The notes under the pieces are model-generated. The model did no database searches and was not told where the DNA came from. It was given only the letters and a program-made list of their open reading frames with translations. A stretch of DNA of 64,000 nt. It comes from Bradyrhizobium sp. SRS-191 (GTDB lineage: Bacteria > Pseudomonadota > Alphaproteobacteria > Rhizobiales > Xanthobacteraceae). Positions within the stretch are counted from its first letter, which is position 1. The number at the start of each line of letters is the position of its first letter. This document shows positions 53,601 to 63,340 of this stretch, piece after piece. A program made the position numbers and the translations under genes. The stretch spans positions 620,001 to 684,000 of the forward strand of contig NZ_JANBVS010000001.1 of the NCBI RefSeq assembly GCF_024586915.1. Direction: 5' to 3'.

Positions 53601-56482
53601 TTGTCCGGCTTGACCACCAGCGCATCGCCATTGGCGTCGCTCAGCAGCAATGCGGTCTTCATCTTCAAGGCGCGCACGGCACCGGGCGGCGCCCACGGCT
53701 CGATCGCCTGCGGCGGCACCATGATGTCGTCGGCGACGAGCTTGGTCTCGCGCGGCGGCACCATCGGATGAAACAACGTGCCGGACCGCTGGGCGGGCGC
53801 GAACGCCGGTGCGATGCGCAGCGATCCGATGCCGGTTCGGCGCAGATAGGAGAAGCGGCGCACGATGTCGGCATTGGCCGCAAACAGATCGTCCGTCAGC
53901 TTTGCCGGATCGAGCAGAGCAGGAAAATCATCGCGTCTGATCTCGACCGGGAAGGCTCCCTGGTTGGAGATGCCGAACGGAGCGATGTCGAAGGTGGCGC
54001 CATAGGCCAGGAACGGCAGCAGGGTTTCGGCCGGAGGATTGTCCTGGACGCGCGGTTGGACCAGACGCGCGATGCGCGGCTGCGGATCGTCCTCCGCTTG
54101 CCCCTCGGTCTGAACATCGGCCTGGCCGTCGCCAACGATCGGCCGGTTGTCATAGGTCACGATGACCTGCGGCATCCGGCTCGTGTAGGACACCGGCAGC
54201 GCTCCCATCACCGTGCGCGGCGCCGACACGAAGGTGGCCGGCACCGGCCCATCGGACTCCGGGGCAAGCTCGGCGAAGCAGGCCGTCAGACAGCACCAGG
54301 CGTCGGCCGGTCTGCTCCGTCGCATCAGCACACCATAGCCGGCGAGGTCCTCGTTGAAGTCCGGTGTGTCTCCGGCCCCGACGACGAGCCGGTCGATCTG
54401 CAGCATCACGCCGTGCGCGTCAGGCGCGAGATCCCCCGTGAGAAGGGTATCGGTGCCCTCCTTGTCCGGCTGCTTGAACCAGCCCAGCATGCGCGTGCGG
54501 GCCGCAGCATCGACGGCATGCGCGAGCACGTCACGCGCGGAAGCGAGCATCCGGCCGACGCGGCCGTGATCATCCTGATAGATCCGCTCCAGCGTCGTCG
54601 GACTGCCGTCGCTTTCGCAGAGCGTTCCATACAAATAGCTCGTGATGGCCTGACGAATGTTGCCGGGATGGCTCTCCGAGCCGGCCAGGGCCTCCGTATC
54701 GCGGATGTCAGGGTCACTCGCCTTCTTCCAGATGCCGTCGGACGACGTCCAGGCCAGATCGATGTTCGCCTTCCTCAGGATCTCGACGAGACGGAAGCCC
54801 CGGTCGAACAGCAACGGGAATGCCGCTTCCGCGGCCGACAGCCAGGCGCCGTGACGCGCATCGGCCGGCGCCGAGCGGCGCCAGATTTCGATCTGCAGTG
54901 CTGCGGCGGCGGCTGGAGTGGTCAGGGCGTCGACCGCGCGGCGGAGCGGCGCGGGATCGAACGCCCCTTTCGCATCCGGGGCGACGGCAACGCGGGCCGC
55001 CAGCTCCGTGACGAAGCCAGCCCCCGCGGGCAGATTCAGACTGGAGCCGGCGATTTTCGCCAGCCCATCAAGCCAGACCGCCCGCTGCGGGTCGCCGGCT
55101 CCGTTGCGAAACGCATCGCGAAATGCCCGGTCGTCGCGCTCGACACGGTCAGCGAGCGCACGCAGTTCCTGCGCATTCAGCTCGGACCCCGGGCGACTTT
55201 CGCCGATGATCCTGTTCACACGATCCAGAATTGCAAGGTGCGCGGGCGAGCCGTTCGGGCCTGTCAGGACCGCGGACGCGGTGGCGACACAACCGGGTCC
55301 CACCGTGTCGCGCAAGGCCATCAACACGGATTCGACCAGCCGCGTTGCACCGTCCGGACGAGAAGGAACGGAGAGCGCGGCCGTCAGCGGCGTGCCTGGC
55401 GACTTCGCGTCATCTTCGACCGCTTGCAGCACCAGCCGCGGCAGGTCGAACACATCAGCGAGCTGCTCCGGCAGCCGGGCCAGCCAGTCTTCGAACCCGA
55501 TGCCGTCGCGGCTGTCGGTCGCGCCAGCGCCGTGGCTTCGCTTGACCCACAGCGTCTCACGATCGAGGAAGCTGGCGTTGCGGGTCAGGTCCTCGCCGAC
55601 ATCGAGCGCGCGGCAGAGGACTTCGATCTCGTGGCCGCCGAAGGGAGCCGTGTAGGGAATGCTGGCCACCAGATTGGGGCCGACGAGATTCCATTGGACG
55701 GTGGGATGGGCGGCATCTCCAAATGCGGGCTCGAGCACGCTCGTTGCGGCCCGCGGCTGGAAACGCGGCGCTGCGATCAGCAGCGTGGTCTGCCCCGCCG
55801 GAGCGGGCTTGATCGTATCCAGCCTGACGAAGCGGACGAGATTGAGCCGTCCATGCGGAAGCGGAGCCGGCAGCGACGCCAGTCCTGCAAAGAAAGCTTC
55901 ATAACGAAAGTTGGAGCCTGCATCGCCGATCTCCTCGATCTCTTGACGACCGCCCTGCCCCTCGTTCCAGCCGATCAGCTTGAACGGTTCGACATTGTTG
56001 TAGTGATCCGTATGCCTGGGCGCGGTGTCCGAGGCGAGGTCCTTGAGCGCAGTGTAGAGCAGCGCATTCAGGCTGGCCTCGGAGAGTTCGAAGTTGGCCT
56101 TGTGCGCGGGATTGCCGTCGGCCGGAAGCGCGACCGGCGTCACCCCAAATCCGGTCGGGTCGATGGCGCCCGGCTGCGGAGCCTGGCGCGCCGGCGCGCT
56201 GGCCCATTGAAGCGAGAACTCCAATCGGCCGCCGAGCCATGGAAACAACGGGCCGGCGCCGCGCGCGAGATCATCGAGATAATGTTCGAACCCGGCTTCG
56301 CCCGGCTTCGGCACATCCCTGCCGCGCACGCCGTCGAACAGCGCTTGGACCTTGGTATTGAAGTCGCCGTCGGATTCCCCGGCCGACGGCCTGACCGCCG
56401 CGCCCGACAGCCTGAGCCCGATGGTCGGCCGGGCCCGTTCGCCCGGCGCGCGCAAGACATCGCAAAACAGAACGAATTTCAT
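50657..56482 (-). CDS. Giant protein of unknown function, 1941 residues
   Basis: A continuous 1941-codon gene immediately (12 bp) after the 2202-residue giant. It has no signal peptide and no clear membrane segment. The sequence is a mix of beta-rich and alpha stretches with many Trp, Tyr and Asp/Arg residues, and few Cys (for example AWCCLTACFAELAP near residue 730). The N-terminus reads MKFVLFCDVLRAPGER. I recognise no motif of a known enzyme, toxin or repeat family. Codon and GC use are like the neighbours, so it is not obviously foreign. It ends 197 bp from the convergent DsbA-like gene. Confidence 0.93.
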   Translation of the reverse strand: MKFVLFCDVLRAPGERARPTIGLRLSGAAVRPSAGESDGDFNTKVQALFDGVRGRDVPKPGEAGFEHYLDDLARGAGPLFPWLGGRLEFSLQWASAPARQAPQPGAIDPTGFGVTPVALPADGNPAHKANFELSEASLNALLYTALKDLASDTAPRHTDHYNNVEPFKLIGWNEGQGGRQEIEEIGDAGSNFRYEAFFAGLASLPAPLPHGRLNLVRFVRLDTIKPAPAGQTTLLIAAPRFQPRAATSVLEPAFGDAAHPTVQWNLVGPNLVASIPYTAPFGGHEIEVLCRALDVGEDLTRNASFLDRETLWVKRSHGAGATDSRDGIGFEDWLARLPEQLADVFDLPRLVLQAVEDDAKSPGTPLTAALSVPSRPDGATRLVESVLMALRDTVGPGCVATASAVLTGPNGSPAHLAILDRVNRIIGESRPGSELNAQELRALADRVERDDRAFRDAFRNGAGDPQRAVWLDGLAKIAGSSLNLPAGAGFVTELAARVAVAPDAKGAFDPAPLRRAVDALTTPAAAAALQIEIWRRSAPADARHGAWLSAAEAAFPLLFDRGFRLVEILRKANIDLAWTSSDGIWKKASDPDIRDTEALAGSESHPGNIRQAITSYLYGTLCESDGSPTTLERIYQDDHGRVGRMLASARDVLAHAVDAAARTRMLGWFKQPDKEGTDTLLTGDLAPDAHGVMLQIDRLVVGAGDTPDFNEDLAGYGVLMRRSRPADAWCCLTACFAELAPESDGPVPATFVSAPRTVMGALPVSYTSRMPQVIVTYDNRPIVGDGQADVQTEGQAEDDPQPRIARLVQPRVQDNPPAETLLPFLAYGATFDIAPFGISNQGAFPVEIRRDDFPALLDPAKLTDDLFAANADIVRRFSYLRRTGIGSLRIAPAFAPAQRSGTLFHPMVPPRETKLVADDIMVPPQAIEPWAPPGAVRALKMKTALLLSDANGDALVVKPDNACGELRLRVEAPVTTLEDFDRWIAFDEAVLSEADKTALRQFRKGLRTFHFEQTAALHDREVALRKAVETRDGVAEAWLRAEVDAIKATLDLQDPSVGVLAVSVTRVRRDGALAPDAVGRHAPELFAWQWTWKPGLDPTRPFASARPPIDLICKVSKDRTKPLFDAATKTVWSAPGDIVIVRLFAGVDDALFVENVAPAGRRRFDDCVRRVSLGAGDKDAVVTAADGTRYRLFSTYAFAVEAASPGLPADIEIAAAVSGSIVDGAPSAADESPGDIRLHFRRMPSVASDAIGSLMVGSQAWRWTGRPLSPFPFDKTENLNVFPVQDPQDPLSVSPPSAAESALLWDMEGFAERLDETLDDEMAVLPVSEQIDSNVTPPASTPRATRIALRTPNRSEIARYMRFRVTAVNRYASAYQAARQKNVGTCAARWTSASGKWETPWFRIVRPAAIPDVIPKPGLRALIPLTRALRNGEVSPVAGVLAVIDGAWFEHAGPAEWLLAGVETAYRKTSIIPGSPAGAVAAEMGPDPLVRTYGLGQAPGRTPTSAAELRSAVPLAVTGPLGHSFDSGTTTGLFLNSSFIVPAPVLAADDPAAWWMGKLAFRRLIVAEGTRGYWRTSKNNKASSNTAQIGATIHSIAATATPASLKLRATGTLSWGALNADATTAIEASRTDRGWRITVENSTPHAKDSFDITTTSMDLRLIAVRRVARIPSGPEQYVWYELLLLVKPRNQPWQLAWQTQWFNDMKLAQVGDPAKAELAFAFVTEARTNVTCGDPLITTIPQVSYATEGRWTQFLPNMQTLARSAKVDLGALALSVDARANERLRLTAGGQPFAWLPTNALKTKRGQDDQGLFNLLLVTKRITSVSDSNEEAYVGLYHSAAGYDPAEQAVVLTWFERGTPRALAGRPDLIGRILTVRAGSPSVSDAQIAEWQNDPWKAFFPQESSLEQADPTMVFGETRPPDASVQIVEIYSPIVSRAISS

Positions 56483-56494
56483 GGCACGCTCCGG

Positions 56495-59400
56495 TCAGGC
56501 GAAATGATCGAGATGTTGTCCGGACTGCGTGGCGCCGCTGCCCTTCTTCAAGTAATAGGTCACGCCCTGGCGAACCTTGATTTCGCAGCACCAGCAGATC
56601 TTGAAGCTGACCTCGATCGTTCCGCGTCCGATCACCGAGCCGTCGTTCTGATAGATGAGCTCGAGCAGCAGATAGAGGCCGATGTTGAAGCGGCCGAGGA
56701 TGACGATGCCGCCGCGCACCAGGAAGATGACCGCAATCGAGAAACTCGAGCCGCCGCCGCTGTCGAACTCGACATAGGCTCCCACCATCACATAGACGAA
56801 GCCGCGACACGGGCCGAAGGCGAAGTCGAGTCCGAGGCCGGCCGTCAGTCCCACCGACACATGGCTGAGAAGCCGGCCCGAGGACGGGGAATATCTCGCG
56901 CTGGTCTCGAGCCAGCCTCCGCCGACCAGGATCCACACGCGCAGCACGAACGGCTCGCTCTTGCGGCCGAGCGCCAGCGTGGTGCCCAGCGCGAAGTCGC
57001 CGCGCCGCCCGCCGCTGCCCTTGATCATCAGCAGCTCGAACGAGGCCGAGAAGCGCAGGCCCGTCACCGAGAAGGCGCCGAACGACAGCGGGGGCAATGG
57101 CAGCTCGATGCGCGCCGCCAGTCCCGACGGCGTGCCGCCATCCTCCAGCATCTCGATAAAGAAGCCGGAGTTCGGCTCGCTGAACGACTTGATCAGGTCG
57201 GACAGGAACTTGATCGCCTTGTCGAGGCGGACGCGGGTCGGATCGATATCGACGTTGAGGCCCTGTCCATTCTCGAAGAAAACGCGGGTCTGCTCCAGCG
57301 TCACCAGAGGCGTGCCGCTGAAGGCGAGCTCCCAATCTCCCACCACCTCACCTTTGGTGGTGCGCCGAGTGATGCCATCGAGCCCCACCGCAAGGTCGGC
57401 CAGGGCATCGAAGCGCGCTCCGACAGCCGACAGCTTGAGCGGGCCGATCTCGAACACCTCCGATCGGCTCGGAAACGGCGCCCTCGCCTCCGCCTTTGCC
57501 CATGCGGTGAGGCTTGCTTTGTCGAAGCCGTGGGTCACCTTCACATTGTCATTCAGCGACGGCAGGCGAATGTTCTTGAACAGGCCGTCGAGCTTCAACC
57601 CGCCGAGATCCGGAAATAGCTTCCCGAAGTCATAGTTCTCCATGCCCTTGGGGATCAGCCGGTCGAGAAACTCGTTGGTCGGCACGCGGATGCCGAGCGC
57701 CTTGAGATCGTCCCCCATGCGGTTCATGAGCCCGACCACCGGCGAGCTCTGCACCGCCTCCCGCGCATCGTCGAAGAAGTATGCGATGCGCTCGCGGTTG
57801 AATTTCAGGTTCGGCAGGATCGGCGCCGAGCCGGCGGCGCGGATCAGAGCGAGCGTCTCGCTCGGGTTCTGGAAGCTCGGCGCGTTCGACAAGTGCTTGT
57901 AGCCCTCCTCGAGCACGCGGACGTCATCGGCAAGATCAGGCGGAACCTTGTCCCGAAGGCCCTGCGCCAGGTCGGCGGCGCCCTGCCTGATCCGGTCCGA
58001 TGCGTCGGCGATCGCGCCGGCGAGGCTGCCGGCCTGTCCCTTCAACCTGGCTATCACATCGTCGACGGCTGCGACGAGCGTTGCTTCCAGAGTCCCGATC
58101 GTCGTCCTGGCCGCCGTTGCGGCCTCATCGAGCGCGGCGTCGAGCTTCTGCTCCTGAGCTCCGATCTCGACACCGACCTCGTCGAGCAATCCTGCAATGG
58201 CTTTCAGGACTTGATCGGCGGCCTGATGGACCCTGCTCTTCAGGTGGCCGGCGCGGGTTGCGAAGTCGCGTAGCGCCTTTCTCACGCCGTCCTTGATCGC
58301 GCCGACACCGGATGCCGTTGTGCGGCAGATCTCGTGGATGCGATCCATGGTGCCGTCGTAATCCGCTTGCAGGCCCGACCGGAAATCCCCGAGCGCCGCC
58401 TCGGCGTCGGCCGTCAGCCCCGCAGCTACATCCGTCACAGCCTGCATGGCGGAGGCCGTCCCGCTCAGGCGCGCGACCGTGTCGCCGATGGCGCGATTGA
58501 TCACGGCCTTTGCGCTCTCGATCGATGCGCTGCTGCGCGCGACTTCTCCGAGCGCGGCATCGTGAAGCTGGACGAGGCCGGTCCGGAGGTCCGCGAGCAT
58601 CGTGAGGACCGTCTTGGTCCCCGCCGCAAACAGCTTGCGATCCTTGATCTCCCGCGGCAGGCCGCGTCGCGCGACCTTGTCGACGGCATCAAGCGTCGTC
58701 AGCGCCTTGGCGTGATAGCTTTCATAGAGCGTGACCAGCGAATGGAAATCCGCCGGCGTCGCCAGCGCGCCGATCCTGCTCTTGAGGACAGCTCCGTCCT
58801 GTTCGACGACGTCGCGCGCGGCACCGATCTCGGCGCGGAACGTCGCGATGCTCTGATCAAGCCGCCCGAGCGCTTCTCCCACCACATTGAGCGCACTGAA
58901 GATGGTGAGACGGACCGGAGCCAGCGTCTCCTCGATGCGCCGAGCGAGCACCTCGGCTGTTTGCGCGGGGGCGTCGGAAGCGAGGAACTCATCGACGCGC
59001 GAGACTACCGCTTCGAGGTCTTTCCCCAGCCCATCGAGACGCGACAGAAGCGCGTTCTCGATGTCCCGCTTGAGACGAGCTTCCACCACATCCGCCGCGT
59101 CGGTCCATCCGGATCTGGCTGCCGCGAGATTTGCCTTGGCACGAGCGACCGCCGCGTTGATCGCGTCGCGCACCTTGGCGGCCTCGCGGTGAATGACCGG
59201 CTTGATGGCGCCAAGCCGATCGATCTCCACATTCAGGGCGGCCTCGATCTCGGCTTCGCTCTTGCCGACGACGCGGAGCAGATTGCCGAGGACGCCGCAG
59301 CTCTGCGACAGCACTCCGTCCAGCATCGCGTCCAGCCCGCGCGCCTCGGCAAGGATTCGCTCGAGCTCCTGGCGCAGGGCGAGGGCTTGGCCCGCCGCGC

Positions 59401-62400
59401 CGCCCGACACGCCGGTCGGCTGTCCACGCGAGACCGTGATGGTCTGCAGCACGGCCGCGATCGGTTCACCGCTGGCGCGCGTCGCCACCAGATTGGCCGC
59501 AGCGCCGTCGCTGTCGATGTCGAAGGTCCCGCCCTCATGCAGCGGGTCGTGCATGATGTCGTCTGCCGCCGGAGCGTCCGGGTCGCCGGAATCCAGACCC
59601 GGCGTCCCCGCCGGCGCGGGCGGCGGCCGGTTGTCGAAATCGACGCCTTCACGTGCTGGCCAGAGATTGGGATTGTCGCCATCCTCTGGACGTGTCGAGG
59701 TGAAGAAAACGAACTGCTGCGGCTTGGCGCTCCGCGCCGCGATCACCGCGGCGGCATCGGTGTGAGCACCGGTGCAATGAAGGCGGATGTCCGGCTTCGG
59801 ATAGATATCCGGGTCCTCACCCTCGTGCCACAGCGGCACGATCCAACCATCCGGGACGTCGTGCCCCCAGCGGCTGTCGACCGGAATCCGCAACGTGCGG
59901 AACACGCAGGCTTCATACAAGGCCCGCTTCTTCAGGTTGGTGCCGGCCTCCGGAAACCGCCGTTCGGGCTCGAGGATGTCGACATATTCGCGCACCTTGC
60001 GCAGCACCGGCCGGCCGAGATGTTGACCCGCCTGCTGCGCGGCGAACTGATCCGGCGGCAGCACGGTGCGCTCGTAGACGATGACGTGCTTGGCGACATT
60101 CCAATGCCGCGCGATCCGGCCGATCCGCTCGATTGCGTAAGTATGTGTCCGGCCGAAGCTGGCGTCCGACACGATGCGCGTCTTGCCGTTGGCGAAGAAC
60201 GCCCGAACGAAGCCGGAGCCCCCCAGGGCCGAGAAGGACGGATTGATGATCTGGCCACGGGTGCTTGAAGGCCTGGCGATCACCTCAGCGTGGATGTTCT
60301 TCGATTCGAATCCCCAGGTCGCGCCGCCCTTCAGCTTCGTCGAGCCACTGTCTGGATTCCACGGCTCCGGATCGAGGTCCGCAGGGCTCGCCTCCGCTCC
60401 GGGGACACGCAGGACGAACGCGACCTTGTCGGGCGACTGATCCTCGACGGACAGCGGCTCATCACGGCCGTCGCGATAGGCCTCGAACACGCCGACGCGG
60501 GTGTTCCAGGCCTTGGTGAAGGACGCCGACACGTCGCGAAAACGGTCATACAGCTCCGCTTCGACCAGCGGCTGCAGCGATGTGCCGGCTTTCGTTTCCG
60601 TGCCGTCGAGCAGCGACCGCGTGATCCCGCGCGGACGCGCCGGAAGCGGATCACGCACGCCGCCAATGCGCGAGCCGAGCTCAGCGAGGCGCAGCGACGG
60701 AGCCGTCAAGCGCGACGCCAATCCGTAGAGAAACTCGAAACGTGCGGTGTCGAGGCCGGCGCCTGGCGCGCGCTGCCCGGCATAGCCCAGGATACGGCGC
60801 AGATTCCAGGGCGCCTCGGCATAGCGCTGCTTGAAGTAGGACGAGCGCAGGCGCAGCCTGGCTGCGGTGCCGAGCCGGAAATCGATCGTCTGCTCAGAGC
60901 CGCGCGGCGAAATCGTCGGCCATGGATGGCCTTTTTCAGCGGCCTCTCCAGTGGCCTGCGGCGGCAGAAACAGATCGAAGCCGTCTGAAATCCTGGCGAT
61001 GTCCCAGTACGAGCCTGCGAGTTCGGATGTCTGCCAGTTGGCGATCTCGCCGTCGTTCTCCGCGACATCCTCGCTGTCGAGCTCGAACGCGGGAACATCG
61101 ATCAGCGCCACCGTCATCGGCTCACGATCGATCACGATGGTTCGGTAAGCCTCAGCTCGCGTTTTTGCGGCCCTCCGGTGCAGCGTCAGGCTGAGGCGGC
61201 GATTGCGGTTGGTGCGCGTGACCTCCTCGCCATGAAGAAAGAATGGCGTATCAGCGGACGGCGCAGGCGCGTCATCGATGAGGACCACCGCGGCCTCGCG
61301 CTGCAGATCTGCTGCGATCTGCTTCTCACGCTGAATCTGCAGCTGCCGCGGATCCGGCGAACCCACTGCCTGGGCTGGCGCACGCGCGAGTTCGTCGAGG
61401 ACGGCATCGAAGGCCCGCCCGGCATCGGGGACCGGATCCTGAGACCCGGGCAATGCCCCATGCAGATCGAACCGGTCGATGCGAGCGGCGATGCGTGGCA
61501 GCGCCTCGCCGCGACGTGGCAGACGGGCGCGGCCGGCGACACCCTTCGGATCCTTCTCGGCTCCCAGCATACCGCCGCGTGTCGGATCGGCCGGATCGAA
61601 AGTCACGTTGTAGCGGATTCGGATCTGCCCCTGCTCGCCGCTCGCTGCATCGGGAACATCGAGGTCGAGCGCGCCGAGCCGCACCTTGCCGCCGGTGAGC
61701 CCGGAGGTCAGACCCTCCATTGTTTCGAGCGTGACCACGACGGTCGGCTGGCTGCCGGGCTTGCGCTGCGCGATGTCGAACCACTCGAAGCTTTCGTTCA
61801 ATGGCTGGCGTTCGATCATCACCTTCAGCCGGCGCCGCACCATGTTGCCGTCATGGTTGATCAGACCGGGAAAGATCGCATCAGCGGCGAATTCGGTGCG
61901 CTCGGCTTCGTGAGGGCGAAAGCCGATCAATACGGGAGACGACAGGCGGGATGCCTTGCGGTCCTGCCGCTGCTGCACGAGATCGAAGGCGAGGTCGAAG
62001 GCCGGCAGCGTCCCGCCCGGCGTGACCGGCCCGATGTTCTCCAGCAACGGCACGAAGGAAAGGTCGCGAGCGTCATCGGTGGTGCGCAGAGCGTCGAGGT
62101 AGGGCCTAGCGATCCGCTCGTTCCAGATCGTGGAGAAGATCGTGGCCGGCACCGGGCGCGCGCGCACATACCAACAGTAACGGTTGGGGTCGCGGGGAAC
62201 GCCCACGCCCAGCAAACCATCGTTGGCGCCATCCTGGATCAGTTCGATCGAGATACGATCGCGAACACTGGTGCCCGTTGCGAGCAGACAATCGTCGAGC
62301 CGAAGATCAGCCTGACCGACTGCTCCCGCCTTTGGGCCGATATCGACGACTGCGGCCAAGGAGCAGGATGTCGAAGCCGCGTCCTGCGCCGTGGATCTGA

Positions 62401-63103
62401 GAGCGATGGGTTTCACACCGACCGCGCGCGGCTTGTCGAACTTGAAATCCGGAGAGTCTTGCGGCGGAATCGCACTGCGATCCTGGAATTCGATCCGTCC
62501 CCCGTTGCGGAAGAGGTCCGCCAGCAGCGGATAGTCGCCCCCCGTGAGATCGATGCCGGCGTTGGTCCCGAAGATGCCGAGTTCGACACTGCGGTCCGCG
62601 GCCCGCTCCGTCAGCTGCTTGAGCGAAATCGGCCTGGGGTTGCCCGCCGCATCCTGATAGTGCGCCTCGTCATGAGGCGGGGCGTCGCCAGCGCCGCCGC
62701 CCGGATTCCACGTCCGGTATTCCAGATGATAGTGATCGACACGCAGCGAACCGTCAGCGCCGAACAGCCCCGGCGCGAACCTCATGCCGATCATGCAAAC
62801 GAAGTCCGGGCCGATATCGGTCTTGCTGGGTGGAATAGCTGCGAACACGACCGCTGGAAACGGCACACCGAGCTGCATCTCCAGCCCGCCGCCGTCGCCG
62901 TGATCGAGAAGTCCAGACATCCCGCGCAGCCGCAGGCGGCGCCGGTCCTCGCTTCCATCGAACAATTCGACGACCGCAAACGAGAACGGCAGCGCGATCG
63001 CGGGCCTGAAGACGGCGTGTCCGCCATCATCCATCAAGAGGCGCGTCACCTCCACCAGATGCTCGTCTTGAACTTTCAGGAAGCGCGCCGCCAGCTTCGC
63101 CAT
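56495..63103 (-). CDS. Giant protein of unknown function, 2202 residues, coiled-coil centre
   Basis: A 2202-codon gene with a strong GGGAGGT ribosome site before ATG 63103. Residues 1-1200 are beta-rich with no family signature. Residues about 1225-1740 are Ala/Arg/Asp/Glu-rich helical coiled coil (RQELERILAEARGLDAMLDG; ALDEAATAARTTIGTLEATL), with no Pro runs. From about 1890 on the chain is Gly/Phe/Val-rich with regular alternation (SHVSVGLTAGLGLDFAFGP; GRFNIGLYLLLELIYQNDG), as in beta-barrels or stacked beta-solenoids, and ends with a CWCC cluster at 2170-2173. There is no signal peptide. The architecture recalls large uncharacterised proteins that accompany subtilases in other phyla, which is memory, not a search. 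Confidence 0.93.
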   Translation of the reverse strand: MAKLAARFLKVQDEHLVEVTRLLMDDGGHAVFRPAIALPFSFAVVELFDGSEDRRRLRLRGMSGLLDHGDGGGLEMQLGVPFPAVVFAAIPPSKTDIGPDFVCMIGMRFAPGLFGADGSLRVDHYHLEYRTWNPGGGAGDAPPHDEAHYQDAAGNPRPISLKQLTERAADRSVELGIFGTNAGIDLTGGDYPLLADLFRNGGRIEFQDRSAIPPQDSPDFKFDKPRAVGVKPIALRSTAQDAASTSCSLAAVVDIGPKAGAVGQADLRLDDCLLATGTSVRDRISIELIQDGANDGLLGVGVPRDPNRYCWYVRARPVPATIFSTIWNERIARPYLDALRTTDDARDLSFVPLLENIGPVTPGGTLPAFDLAFDLVQQRQDRKASRLSSPVLIGFRPHEAERTEFAADAIFPGLINHDGNMVRRRLKVMIERQPLNESFEWFDIAQRKPGSQPTVVVTLETMEGLTSGLTGGKVRLGALDLDVPDAASGEQGQIRIRYNVTFDPADPTRGGMLGAEKDPKGVAGRARLPRRGEALPRIAARIDRFDLHGALPGSQDPVPDAGRAFDAVLDELARAPAQAVGSPDPRQLQIQREKQIAADLQREAAVVLIDDAPAPSADTPFFLHGEEVTRTNRNRRLSLTLHRRAAKTRAEAYRTIVIDREPMTVALIDVPAFELDSEDVAENDGEIANWQTSELAGSYWDIARISDGFDLFLPPQATGEAAEKGHPWPTISPRGSEQTIDFRLGTAARLRLRSSYFKQRYAEAPWNLRRILGYAGQRAPGAGLDTARFEFLYGLASRLTAPSLRLAELGSRIGGVRDPLPARPRGITRSLLDGTETKAGTSLQPLVEAELYDRFRDVSASFTKAWNTRVGVFEAYRDGRDEPLSVEDQSPDKVAFVLRVPGAEASPADLDPEPWNPDSGSTKLKGGATWGFESKNIHAEVIARPSSTRGQIINPSFSALGGSGFVRAFFANGKTRIVSDASFGRTHTYAIERIGRIARHWNVAKHVIVYERTVLPPDQFAAQQAGQHLGRPVLRKVREYVDILEPERRFPEAGTNLKKRALYEACVFRTLRIPVDSRWGHDVPDGWIVPLWHEGEDPDIYPKPDIRLHCTGAHTDAAAVIAARSAKPQQFVFFTSTRPEDGDNPNLWPAREGVDFDNRPPPAPAGTPGLDSGDPDAPAADDIMHDPLHEGGTFDIDSDGAAANLVATRASGEPIAAVLQTITVSRGQPTGVSGGAAGQALALRQELERILAEARGLDAMLDGVLSQSCGVLGNLLRVVGKSEAEIEAALNVEIDRLGAIKPVIHREAAKVRDAINAAVARAKANLAAARSGWTDAADVVEARLKRDIENALLSRLDGLGKDLEAVVSRVDEFLASDAPAQTAEVLARRIEETLAPVRLTIFSALNVVGEALGRLDQSIATFRAEIGAARDVVEQDGAVLKSRIGALATPADFHSLVTLYESYHAKALTTLDAVDKVARRGLPREIKDRKLFAAGTKTVLTMLADLRTGLVQLHDAALGEVARSSASIESAKAVINRAIGDTVARLSGTASAMQAVTDVAAGLTADAEAALGDFRSGLQADYDGTMDRIHEICRTTASGVGAIKDGVRKALRDFATRAGHLKSRVHQAADQVLKAIAGLLDEVGVEIGAQEQKLDAALDEAATAARTTIGTLEATLVAAVDDVIARLKGQAGSLAGAIADASDRIRQGAADLAQGLRDKVPPDLADDVRVLEEGYKHLSNAPSFQNPSETLALIRAAGSAPILPNLKFNRERIAYFFDDAREAVQSSPVVGLMNRMGDDLKALGIRVPTNEFLDRLIPKGMENYDFGKLFPDLGGLKLDGLFKNIRLPSLNDNVKVTHGFDKASLTAWAKAEARAPFPSRSEVFEIGPLKLSAVGARFDALADLAVGLDGITRRTTKGEVVGDWELAFSGTPLVTLEQTRVFFENGQGLNVDIDPTRVRLDKAIKFLSDLIKSFSEPNSGFFIEMLEDGGTPSGLAARIELPLPPLSFGAFSVTGLRFSASFELLMIKGSGGRRGDFALGTTLALGRKSEPFVLRVWILVGGGWLETSARYSPSSGRLLSHVSVGLTAGLGLDFAFGPCRGFVYVMVGAYVEFDSGGGSSFSIAVIFLVRGGIVILGRFNIGLYLLLELIYQNDGSVIGRGTIEVSFKICWCCEIKVRQGVTYYLKKGSGATQSGQHLDHFA

Positions 63104-63340
63104 GCCTACCTCCCTCGGACGCACGACTGATCGCTGCGTCTGCCTACGCCTTCGGCGAACGTCGCGCGGCCGTGGCCTCGTTCCCAAAACGATCAGGAGC
63201 CGGGTCGCCCGCCAGCGCCAACACAGGCCAACAACCGCCCAGGCTTGCTGTGACGTCGGGCGCAACAGATCTGTGCGCTTAAGGAGAGACTACCAAGGGG
63301 AAGAGAATCTCGTGCGTGAGATAAGCGTGAATTGAAACGC

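Noticed and set aside
52766..57619. A 1617-codon open frame on the plus strand opposite the giant genes
   Set aside because: It is a codon-structure shadow of the two minus-strand giants; it crosses their junction, has no ribosome site, and its composition (Arg/His/Asp-rich) is typical of antisense frames in high-GC DNA.
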